From the NCBI RefSeq assembly GCF_000238355.1, contig NZ_AHCA01000005.1:248001-312000 (forward strand): a stretch of 64,000 bases of DNA. The letters run 5' to 3'. The translations under genes and the position numbers were made by a program. Source of the stretch: Pseudoalteromonas haloplanktis ATCC 14393 (GTDB lineage Bacteria; Pseudomonadota; Gammaproteobacteria; Enterobacterales; Alteromonadaceae). The notes under the pieces were generated by a model. It was not told the origin of the DNA, searched no databases, and saw only the letters and a program-made list of their open reading frames with translations. Of the stretch, positions 28,502-36,222 are shown in pieces; within the stretch, counting starts at the first letter, position 1; every line of letters starts with the position of its first letter.

Positions 28502-28738
28502 TCGGGTAGCCGGAGGTCTCCTCCAGCCCACACCACCCATCATGCACTTTTGATTAACAGGAAGCGCAATCGGCGGTTCATCTCCAAGCGCCTAGTTTGG
28601 GGCTGGTGATATCACATGCTATGGCAAGCCGGGACTAGAATCTGTATTACTCTTAAGCGCAGCGTCTCTTAACCTCTTTGTGAATAATTCACTAAGTTTT
28701 TTTCACAATGAGAAGGAAACGAAGCTAAATACTTGAGC
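28502..28738 (-). mobile_element. Group II intron remnant 5, heavily deleted
   Basis: Only the 3' end (28502-28580), a scrap of the RT tail, and the TCTAGAATCTGTATTACTC block shared with remnants 1 and 4 remain. The left flank is GGCTAA. No attC remainder follows; the sequence runs into the heptamer array. Confidence 0.62.
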
Positions 28739-28767
28739 TGACTTATTCTATGTCGCTTATCATTATT

Positions 28768-29299
28768 GCCCGAAGCCCGAAGCCCGAAGCCCGAAGCCCG
28801 AAGCCCGAAGCCCGAAGCCCGAAGCCCGAAGCCCGAAGCCCGAAGCCCGAAGCCCGAAGCCCGAAGCCCGAAGCCCGAAGCCCGAAGCCCGAAGCCCGAA
28901 GCCCGAAGCCCGAAGCCCGAAGCCCGAAGCCCGAAGCCCGAAGCCCGAAGCCCGAAGCCCGAAGCCCGAAGCCCGAAGCCCGAAGCCCGAAGCCCGAAGC
29001 CCGAAGCCCGAAGCCCGAAGCCCGAAGCCCGAAGCCCGAAGCCCGAAGCCCGAAGCCCGAAGCCCGAAGCCCGAAGCCCGAAGCCCGAAGCCCGAAGCCC
29101 GAAGCCCGAAGCCCGAAGCCCGAAGCCCGAAGCCCGAAGCCCGAAGCCCGAAGCCCGAAGCCCGAAGCCCGAAGCCCGAAGCCCGAAGCCCGAAGCCCGA
29201 AGCCCGAAGCCCGAAGCCCGAAGCCCGAAGCCCGAAGCCCGAAGCCCGAAGCCCGAAGCCCGAAGCCCGAAGCCCGAAGCCCGAAGCCCGAAGCCCGAA
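28768..29299. repeat. Heptanucleotide tandem array, 76 perfect copies of GCCCGAA
   Basis: The array is 532 bp, exactly 76 units, with no interruption that I can see, and is about 71% G+C in an AT-rich region. Because the unit is 7 nt and lacks stops, all six frames are open; the plus strand reads repeats of EARSPKP. These frames have no ribosome-binding site or flanking coding sequence and I do not call a gene. It ends one base before the stop codon of the MetF-like gene. Confidence 0.97.
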
Positions 29300-29300
29300 C

Positions 29301-30257
29301 CTAAGCTATCTGCTTTTCAGCTAAATTTAATTCCATTGTCGCTTTTAACAAACGATAAAGGTTAATTGACGCATCAATCTCTTCTTTACGGTTGGTTAAA
29401 CTTTCAATATTTAGCCCTAGTGGTACATCTAAATGGGCACAACTTTTTAGAATTGAATCTAGGTTCTCGCGGCAAATGCGTACTGATTCGCTTAATGGGT
29501 TTTCGGCATCAAGCATGCGCCATTTGGTCGCTTCAGGCACTGAAATACCTAGCCATTGCATAAAGTCTAAGGTTTTCTCACTACCGCATGGGGTGAAAGT
29601 CAAAATGATACGGTTTGGCTTAATACCTTGCGCTTTACAGCTGCGAGCATAGCTGGTGATCAAATCAATGGTGTCTTGTGCGTTGTAAACCGCTTGCGAG
29701 ATAAAAAACTGACAACCTTGTGCGGTTTTTTCAAGTAAACGCTCATGCTCGTTACGTTTACTTGCATGGCGCTCAGCAATGGTTACACCGCCTAGAAAGA
29801 AATCATCAGCTTGCTCTGCGAGTGCTTTATAAGCATTAGGTAAGCTTAACTTTATATCGCCATCAGATGATGGGCTGCCAACTAATACCAAGTTTTTTAA
29901 ATCAAAGTCGTTCTTTGTTTCGTTTAACCACGCTTTAAATTCTGCTTCGCCACGTTGTGCAACACTTTTATAGGTGATCACATCTAGGTGCGATAAGCTG
30001 CGTAATAAATGGCTATATTCACGTGGATCAACGGTTTGCTTAAATGGAAAAGGGCGTGGCTTATCAGTACGGCTGCTCTCGTCTTGAATGTCATAAATAA
30101 CAACACCGTCATACTCTATTTCATGTAAACGGCCTAACAGCTTTTGGGCAATGGTTTCAAGCTGGGCTTTATCGGTACCAATACGCGGTGGAGTTGTGCC
30201 AATTAAGTAAACACCCTGATTGGTATCTTCAATTTTCTCTTGTAATGATAAAGCCAT
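29301..30257 (-). CDS. MetF-like methylenetetrahydrofolate reductase family protein
   Basis: The 318-aa protein has the MTHFR TIM-barrel character (GGVTIAERH, FFISQAVYNAQDTIDLI, IILTFTPCGSEKTLDFMQWLGI) but diverges strongly from E. coli MetF, lacking the FEFFPP start. It is probably a distinct MTHFR subfamily that supplies methyl-THF for methionine synthesis; a MetJ-type operator upstream supports this. The ATG at 30257 with AGGA upstream is preferred. The stop codon abuts the heptamer array. Confidence 0.75.
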   Translation of the reverse strand: MALSLQEKIEDTNQGVYLIGTTPPRIGTDKAQLETIAQKLLGRLHEIEYDGVVIYDIQDESSRTDKPRPFPFKQTVDPREYSHLLRSLSHLDVITYKSVAQRGEAEFKAWLNETKNDFDLKNLVLVGSPSSDGDIKLSLPNAYKALAEQADDFFLGGVTIAERHASKRNEHERLLEKTAQGCQFFISQAVYNAQDTIDLITSYARSCKAQGIKPNRIILTFTPCGSEKTLDFMQWLGISVPEATKWRMLDAENPLSESVRICRENLDSILKSCAHLDVPLGLNIESLTNRKEEIDASINLYRLLKATMELNLAEKQIA

Positions 30258-30310
30258 AATCCTCATTCCAGCCAATTAACGTTCTATGTTTGGTAATATA
30301 GCAGCCATTT

Positions 30311-30326
30311 AGACGTCTAGATAGAT
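30311..30326. promoter_or_regulatory. Tandem met boxes (MetJ operator)
   Basis: AGACGTCT is a perfect met box and is directly followed by AGATAGAT, giving the two adjacent 8-mers that MetJ dimers need. It lies 54 bp upstream of the MetF-like start. Confidence 0.8.
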
Positions 30327-30515
30327 TTTTTTAATGAAACTTTCTCAATGAATATGAATTTATCTCATGTTCAATTGGTTTTTGGGGACAGGCAATACAC
30401 AACTGTTTACATAATTCATTGGCCTAGGGGTCTTATATTGATTCACTTTGTTGCATAATCATAAAGGTATAAAAATTTTATAACTAAAAAAATATTCAAC
30501 TAACAAGGGATAACA

Positions 30516-33401
30516 ATGAAATTTAAATTATTAGCAACAAGTTTGGCGGTAACGCTGGCACTAAGTGGCTGTGCAAGTAGCAGCGGCTCTAATATGGTTA
30601 AAGAAGTTGAGATTGAACAGTCAACGGTTGCCAGTAGCAATGACCGTGTGTTTTCACAAGATTACCTATTGGAAGAGCTTGAGAATGGTTTACGGGTTAT
30701 GGTGGTGAAAACTGATTACCCTGATGTGGTATCACTACAAATACCTGTCTCCGTGGGGTCTCGTAACGAAGTGGAAGCGGGTAAAACGGGTTTTGCACAT
30801 TTTTTTGAACACATGATGTTTAAAGGCTCTGAAAAATTCCCACAAGATGTGTATTCAGACATTTTAAAAAACTCAGGAGTTGATAACCGGGCTTATACCA
30901 CTAATGACTATACTAATTATCACTTAAACTTTTCAAAGCAGCACCTTGATAAAGTACTTGAGATTGAAGCTGATATTTTCCAAAACTTAACGTATTCAGA
31001 AGAGCAATTTCGTACGGAAGCATTAACTGTAAAAGGTGAATACCTTAAAAATAACGCCAGCCCAATTCGCAAGTTACTTTCAGCTGTGCGTAATGAAGCT
31101 TTTGACAAGCATACCTATAAGCACACCACTATGGGCTTTTTTGAAGATATCGAAGCGATGCCTGATCAAATGGCTTACGGTAAAGAGTTTTTTGAAAAGT
31201 TTTATAAGCCTGAATATGTATCGCTAGTGATTGTGGGTGATGTCGATCCGCAAGAGACGATGGCGATGGTTAAAAAGCACTGGGGTGGCTGGCAAAAAGG
31301 TAATTACGTTGCTGATATCCCAACTGAGCCTAAACAACAAGCAGCAAAATATGTACATGAGCAGAATGAAGGCCTACCTGGGCATTGGTTATTAGTGTCG
31401 TATAAAGGGGCTGCATGGCAGCCAGAGAAAAAAGACCGCGCAGCCCTTGATTTACTGTCGCAGCTTTATTTCTCAAATAACTCTGAACTATATCAAGAGT
31501 TAGTGGTTGATAAGCAAATTGCCAGTCAAATGTTTACCTACAACCCAGATACAAAAGATCCAGGTTTGTTACATGTATTTGTCAAAGTAGAAAACGAAGA
31601 AGACTTAGTTAAAGCGCGTGATGCGATCAATAACACTTACGCTAAAGCGCGTACGGAGTTAGTTGATAGCCAAAAACTAGCTGATTTAAAATCAAACTTA
31701 AAATACAGCTTTATTAACGGCTTAGATTCATCACAAGCAATTGCATCAACCCTTGCAAGCTACATGCATTTTGAGCGCGACCCAGAAGTCGTAAATCAAT
31801 TATATGCAACGGCTGACAGTATCAGCGCGCAAGATATTCAAGATATTGCCAATCAGTATTTTGTTGATAGTAGCCGTACTACGGTGACTATGTCGGCGCT
31901 TGATACAGTGGCAGGCTTTGAGCAAGAAGTAGACTTAAACTCCCTTGTTGCAAGTAAGCACACAGTACAAGAGCGTCACTTTAAAGTGCTTGATAAAACC
32001 AATAGCTCACCATTAATTGATGTTAACTGGTTATTCCACACCGGTGCTGCGGCTGATCCAAAAGGCAAAAAAGGGGTTGCAGCACTAACCGCAGCCATGC
32101 TTGCGCAAGGTGGCTCAGAATCTAAGAGCTATAACGATATCAAACAAGCACTGTATCCGTTGGCAGGTAGCTTTGGTTATCAGATTGATAAAGAAATGAT
32201 TTCTCTGCAAGGGCGTGTTCATAAAGATAATGCGGCTAAATGGTACGCATTGGTTAGTGAGCAGTTACTAAACCCTGGCTTTAGAGAAGATGACTTTAAG
32301 CGTTTAAAGAAAGAGCTGATTGATGGCATAAAATCAGGACTTAAAGCGTCGAATGATGAAGAGCTAGGTAAAGAAGTGCTTTACCATAAGCTGTACCAAG
32401 GTCACCCGTATGAAAGTTATAACTATGGTGATTTATCTGATCTAGAAGCGCTAACGTTGGATGATGTAAAAGCGTTTTACGCAAAAGAGTTTACTCAGGC
32501 TAAGTTAACGGTTGGTCTAATTGGCGCTGTGCCAGATTCACTTAAAACAACCATGTTTGCAGATTTAAGCCAGTTGCCAAAAGGTCAGCAAAGCCGTTTA
32601 TCAATTCCTGATGCACCAGTGCTTAAAGGTCACCATGCAACAATTGTTGAAAAGTCAGCACAGTCTACCGCGGTATCATTTGGTTTCCCTATTGATACCA
32701 TACGTAGCAGTGAAGATTGGACAGCACTTTGGTTAGTGCGTTCATACTTTGGTGAGCACCGTAGCTCAAATGCATATTTATATAATCGTATTCGCCAAAC
32801 CCGTGGTATGAACTACGGCGATTATGCTTATATTGAGTATTTCCCGCGTGGTATGTTCCAAACAAAACCTGACGCCAACCTAGGTCGCTCTGAACAAATA
32901 TTCCAAGTGTGGTTGCGCCCACTGCGTTCAAATAATGATGCGCACTTTGCAACACGTACGGCTTTATTTGAACTTGATAAGCTGATCAAAAATGGCATGA
33001 CCGAAAAAGACTTTGACGCAACGCGTAACTTCTTAATCAACTTTGTGCCGCAAATGGTCGCTAGTCAAAATCGTCAATTAGGTTACGCACTTGATAGCGA
33101 GTTTTATAACACTGAATCGTTTGTGAAATATGTAACGAGTAAGCTTGAAAAGCTGACTTTAGCTGATGTTAATCGTGTCATTAAAGATAATTTACAAACT
33201 GATGATATCCAGTATGTGTTTATTACCGGTGATGGCAAAGATATGCAAAAACGCTTAGCGTCAGAGCAAACATCGCCAATGGTGTATAACGCAGAAAAGC
33301 CAGTAGAGTTAGTAGCTGAAGATAAAGTGATTGCTGACTATAAACTGGCAATTCCTGCGAAAAACATCGAAGTAGTTGCAGTAGATAAAGTGTTTCAATA
33401 A
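30516..33401 (+). CDS. M16 family zinc metallopeptidase, lipoprotein
   Basis: The 961-aa protein has a lipoprotein signal (lipobox LSGC, Cys19), placing it on a membrane facing the periplasm. The N-terminal M16 domain carries the inverted zinc motif HFFEH (near residues 91-95) with the downstream Glu; the C-terminal half is a second M16-like domain without the motif, as in two-domain pitrilysin-type enzymes. It degrades peptides. It is a single gene with a terminator. Confidence 0.92.
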   Translation: MKFKLLATSLAVTLALSGCASSSGSNMVKEVEIEQSTVASSNDRVFSQDYLLEELENGLRVMVVKTDYPDVVSLQIPVSVGSRNEVEAGKTGFAHFFEHMMFKGSEKFPQDVYSDILKNSGVDNRAYTTNDYTNYHLNFSKQHLDKVLEIEADIFQNLTYSEEQFRTEALTVKGEYLKNNASPIRKLLSAVRNEAFDKHTYKHTTMGFFEDIEAMPDQMAYGKEFFEKFYKPEYVSLVIVGDVDPQETMAMVKKHWGGWQKGNYVADIPTEPKQQAAKYVHEQNEGLPGHWLLVSYKGAAWQPEKKDRAALDLLSQLYFSNNSELYQELVVDKQIASQMFTYNPDTKDPGLLHVFVKVENEEDLVKARDAINNTYAKARTELVDSQKLADLKSNLKYSFINGLDSSQAIASTLASYMHFERDPEVVNQLYATADSISAQDIQDIANQYFVDSSRTTVTMSALDTVAGFEQEVDLNSLVASKHTVQERHFKVLDKTNSSPLIDVNWLFHTGAAADPKGKKGVAALTAAMLAQGGSESKSYNDIKQALYPLAGSFGYQIDKEMISLQGRVHKDNAAKWYALVSEQLLNPGFREDDFKRLKKELIDGIKSGLKASNDEELGKEVLYHKLYQGHPYESYNYGDLSDLEALTLDDVKAFYAKEFTQAKLTVGLIGAVPDSLKTTMFADLSQLPKGQQSRLSIPDAPVLKGHHATIVEKSAQSTAVSFGFPIDTIRSSEDWTALWLVRSYFGEHRSSNAYLYNRIRQTRGMNYGDYAYIEYFPRGMFQTKPDANLGRSEQIFQVWLRPLRSNNDAHFATRTALFELDKLIKNGMTEKDFDATRNFLINFVPQMVASQNRQLGYALDSEFYNTESFVKYVTSKLEKLTLADVNRVIKDNLQTDDIQYVFITGDGKDMQKRLASEQTSPMVYNAEKPVELVAEDKVIADYKLAIPAKNIEVVAVDKVFQ

Positions 33402-33428
33402 AAGCGATATAAATTAAGCTAATTAAAG

Positions 33429-33452
33429 TGCCCCATTTATTGGGGCATTTTT
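33429..33452 (+). terminator. Terminator after the M16 peptidase gene
   Basis: TGCCCCA/TGGGGCA stem with loop TTTAT followed by TTTTT. Confidence 0.88.
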
Positions 33453-33546
33453 ATAACATCGCGCCAATTTTTACACCTAATCCAAAAAGTATAATTGCAC
33501 TGACGATAAGCACTAACGTGATGTGTCCTCGCGATTCTTTTGACAT
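33451..33546 (-). CDS. 31-aa single-helix membrane microprotein
   Basis: A short frame reads MSKESRGHITLVLIVSAIIL followed by FGLGVKIGAML, one transmembrane helix with a charged N-terminus. It begins 12 bp after the stop of the XRE gene on the same strand, with an AAGGGG-type sequence (rc of CCCCTT) upstream. It is probably the third gene of that operon. Confidence 0.6.
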   Translation of the reverse strand: MSKESRGHITLVLIVSAIILFGLGVKIGAML

Positions 33547-33558
33547 CGTTTAAACCCC

Positions 33559-33879
33559 TTATTTCATAATCAAAAATACAGTGATCATACCAAGCGCAAA
33601 GCTGGCAATGGACGACAGCGCTAAAATTGTTGTGATACTTTGCGTATTTAAAGTGTGTGTCTGAGCAACTGAAACTGTATTTTCCTCAAGTTTTATTAAC
33701 TCACCTTGGCGTACTTCTAACACTGCACATAAAGCCATGGTGGTTTCTTTCGATGCAGCACCTTCTTTTTCAACGCGTTGGATGGTGCGTAAACTCACGT
33801 CGCAGGCATCGGCAAGTTGTTGTTGAGTCCAATCAAGCTTTTGCCTTAATGCTTTTATAGTTTTGGGGTTAAGTTGCAT
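33559..33879 (-). CDS. Membrane-anchored XRE-family regulator
   Basis: A helix-turn-helix domain covers residues 6-60 (LRQKLDWTQQQLADACDVSL, TIQRVEKEG) and a hydrophobic helix lies at about 85-105, so the regulator is likely tethered to the inner membrane. The ATG at 33879 gives 106 aa and lies two bases after the upstream stop codon (TAACCATG). It likely regulates its own operon. Confidence 0.8.
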   Translation of the reverse strand: MQLNPKTIKALRQKLDWTQQQLADACDVSLRTIQRVEKEGAASKETTMALCAVLEVRQGELIKLEENTVSVAQTHTLNTQSITTILALSSIASFALGMITVFLIMK

Positions 33880-33881
33880 GG

Positions 33882-34280
33882 TTATTTCCCCAAAGCTACT
33901 GTTGAAATAATATACCCAACAGTAAAGCCAACAACAAAACACCCTGCAATAAAAAGAGCCGATTTTTTAGGATTACTAAATATAGTTGTTTGCTCTAAGC
34001 TTTTAACTAACTTTTTATTTTTATAAAGTGAGCACTCAAGCCTCCCAGTTAAAATATTGTGCATTTCAAATTTAACGTTGAAAGTATTACCTGAGAGTTC
34101 AAATTGGTGTTTACTCGTGACATTAATACTGCGCTTTTCACTGACCAATTCATCATTAACATAGACTTCTTCTTTGCCAGTAAAGTAACTACCAAAGCAG
34201 GCTATTTGATCGTCACCGTCTTGAAAGTAAAATTTATAGCCAAGTTTTTTTGTGTTGAGTATGTCGTTTTTCATCATCAT
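33882..34280 (-). CDS. Membrane protein of unknown function in the XRE operon
   Basis: The 132-aa protein has a soluble beta-rich N-terminal domain (about 1-100) and one C-terminal transmembrane helix (about 108-128). No family is recognised. Its stop codon is directly followed by the XRE gene, and both share a C-terminal membrane anchor, suggesting interaction at the membrane. Confidence 0.7.
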   Translation of the reverse strand: MMMKNDILNTKKLGYKFYFQDGDDQIACFGSYFTGKEEVYVNDELVSEKRSINVTSKHQFELSGNTFNVKFEMHNILTGRLECSLYKNKKLVKSLEQTTIFSNPKKSALFIAGCFVVGFTVGYIISTVALGK

Positions 34281-34365
34281 ATTCCTTGTTAAGTTGATGA
34301 TGCTAATTTAGCGATTGTAATTGTTATTTTCGCCGTCAGCTTTATGCCAGTGGTTATTTTGTCAT

Positions 34366-34384
34366 ATGACAGTTAAGCTGTCAT
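34366..34384. promoter_or_regulatory. Palindrome upstream of the XRE operon
   Basis: ATGACAGTTAAGCTGTCAT has perfect 7-bp arms around TTAAG. It lies 86 bp upstream of the first gene of the operon and is a candidate operator for the XRE protein. Nothing else is visible in 34281-34613 beyond promoters. Confidence 0.45.
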
Positions 34385-34613
34385 GTTTGTTACTTTTTGA
34401 ATTTTAAGCTTTTAATTTAACTTTATAAATTTTTTACTACTATGCTTACTGTCGTTACAACGATTCTTAAATAGGGGCGATTATTCTTGTTTAGGGTTTT
34501 TAAGTTTCGTTATATCTAATAACCAGAACAAATAATTACAGTGTTAACACATACGCCATGAAATCCGTTAAACTGCACAAAAGCTTATATTCGTATTAAT
34601 TAAAGGCCGTCCT

Positions 34614-35432
34614 ATGCGTCATGAAATTTGGCAACAGCTTCGCGCAGAAGCAAATGAAGTCGTTACCCGTGAACCTCTTTTGGCAAGTCATGTGTATTCA
34701 TGCATTTTAAATCATGAGTGTTTAGGATCTGCGTTGAGTTTTATCGTTGCGAATAAATTGTCTGATGCTGTGGTATCCGCATTTACTATTCGTGAATTGT
34801 TTGACCAAGCCTTTGTTGAGTGCGATCGCATGCTTACTCACGTTGCTCATGATATTAAAGCGGTTAAAGATCGCGACCCTGCTGCCGATACTTATTTAAC
34901 TGTGATCTTAAACTTAAAAGGTTTTCATGCAATTCAAGCTCATCGACTCGCCCATTGCCTATGGTTACAAAACCGTAAAGAGCTCGCTCGCTTTATTCAA
35001 AGCCGTACCTCAGAAGTATTTGGCGTTGATATCCATCCTGCTTGTAAAGTCGGCCATGGTATTATGTTTGACCACGCCACTGGTATAGTGATTGGTGAAA
35101 CTGCGGTAATAGAAGATAACGTCTCTATTTTACAATCAGTCACTTTAGGGGGCACTGGTAATGAAAAAGGTGATCGTCATCCGAAAATTCGCGCAGGTGT
35201 CCTAATTGGTGCGGGTGCAAAAGTGCTCGGAAATATTGAAGTCGGCGAGGGCGCGCGTATTGGCGCAGGCTCTGTTGTGCTAAGTGCTGTGCCGCCGCAC
35301 ACCACAGTTGTGGGCGTGCCGGCTAAAATTGTTGGTAAACCAAATTGCCCTTGTCCTGCGCAAAGCATGAACCAAAACTTTTTAGACGTTGACGAGCCGC
35401 AAAACGAATCACATACCAGTGCTATGTTATAA
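34614..35432 (+). CDS. cysE: Serine O-acetyltransferase
   Basis: CysE makes O-acetylserine, the first step of cysteine synthesis. The N-terminal helical domain (1-140) is followed by left-handed beta-helix hexapeptide repeats with DIHPACKVGHGIMFDHATG and the conserved GGTGNEKGDRHP. The 272-aa length equals the family norm, and the C-terminal end is likely the tail that binds CysK. Confidence 0.95.
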   Translation: MRHEIWQQLRAEANEVVTREPLLASHVYSCILNHECLGSALSFIVANKLSDAVVSAFTIRELFDQAFVECDRMLTHVAHDIKAVKDRDPAADTYLTVILNLKGFHAIQAHRLAHCLWLQNRKELARFIQSRTSEVFGVDIHPACKVGHGIMFDHATGIVIGETAVIEDNVSILQSVTLGGTGNEKGDRHPKIRAGVLIGAGAKVLGNIEVGEGARIGAGSVVLSAVPPHTTVVGVPAKIVGKPNCPCPAQSMNQNFLDVDEPQNESHTSAML

Positions 35433-35514
35433 ACCACCTTTGACAATGCAGCCAAGGTATTGATTACAAATTGATTGTAAGTTATAAACAAAAGCAGTAA
35501 AGGAATGCCAAAAT

Positions 35515-36201
35515 ATGATGAAAAATAATTTTACTGCTTTATTGTTAGCTTTTATAGCGGGTGTTGCCTGTGCTTCAATATTCTTTGGTGTCATTTTATT
35601 CTCTCAATTGGCAGCTATTGCAGATGATGCTCAATCAGAGCAAGCCTATCAAAAGTTTGTAACAGAAGCACAATCTATTAGCCTAGAATCTGTTTCTGAT
35701 CATGCAGTAAGTAAACACAGCCAAACAGCAGAAGTCGATGTATTAGAATCTTCAACCCCCTCTTCAGATGTAGAAAATACTCGTGCACTTGAAACCCAGT
35801 TAGCACAGCTTCAAGTTGAATTGGAAGCGCAGCGAAAGCTGGTAAAAACATATGAAAAACGTCTAACAGCTCCTTCAGATCTTGAACAAGCATTATTGAC
35901 TAAATTTGACGAACAAAACCGTAACGAAGAGTGGGCTTACCGCACAGAAACAGCCATGAAAGACTTTTTGCAAATGGCCGATCTTAGCATTAGCCCTGAG
36001 TTAGTAAGTGCGCAATGTAAAAGTTCGGTCTGTAAATTTGAGCTTGTAGCACCACAAGATATTGATGACTTTGGTCACACTCAGTGGCGTGAGCTAAATG
36101 ATCAATTGGTCAAACAAGAATTTTGGCAACAATTTACCGTCACCACTTCTAAATCCAGCGATCGCGACTTTTCTTTACTGCTTGCAATAGAATCGGACTA
36201 A
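35515..36201 (+). CDS. Membrane-anchored coiled-coil protein, unknown
   Basis: A signal anchor (about 8-32) precedes a coiled coil (about 85-120, ETQLAQLQVELEAQRKLVK) and a C-terminal domain with two close cysteines (AQCKSSVCKFELV). The last feature recurs in exported proteins of unknown function and may be a disulphide. No family assigned. It stands alone between cysE and convergent xseA. Confidence 0.7.
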   Translation: MMKNNFTALLLAFIAGVACASIFFGVILFSQLAAIADDAQSEQAYQKFVTEAQSISLESVSDHAVSKHSQTAEVDVLESSTPSSDVENTRALETQLAQLQVELEAQRKLVKTYEKRLTAPSDLEQALLTKFDEQNRNEEWAYRTETAMKDFLQMADLSISPELVSAQCKSSVCKFELVAPQDIDDFGHTQWRELNDQLVKQEFWQQFTVTTSKSSDRDFSLLLAIESD

Positions 36202-36222
36202 CCCGGCTCTGCTGCAAAATAG

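Noticed and set aside
28768..29299. CRISPR array
   Set aside because: There are no spacers; units are contiguous 7-mers, and no cas gene is near.
28750..29365. Long open frames encoding repeats of EARSPKP
   Set aside because: The 7-nt unit leaves every frame open on both strands. There is no ribosome-binding site or non-repeat coding sequence, so openness is not evidence of a protein.
35177..35491. Minus-strand frame inside cysE
   Set aside because: Shadow of the hexapeptide-repeat coding region of cysE.
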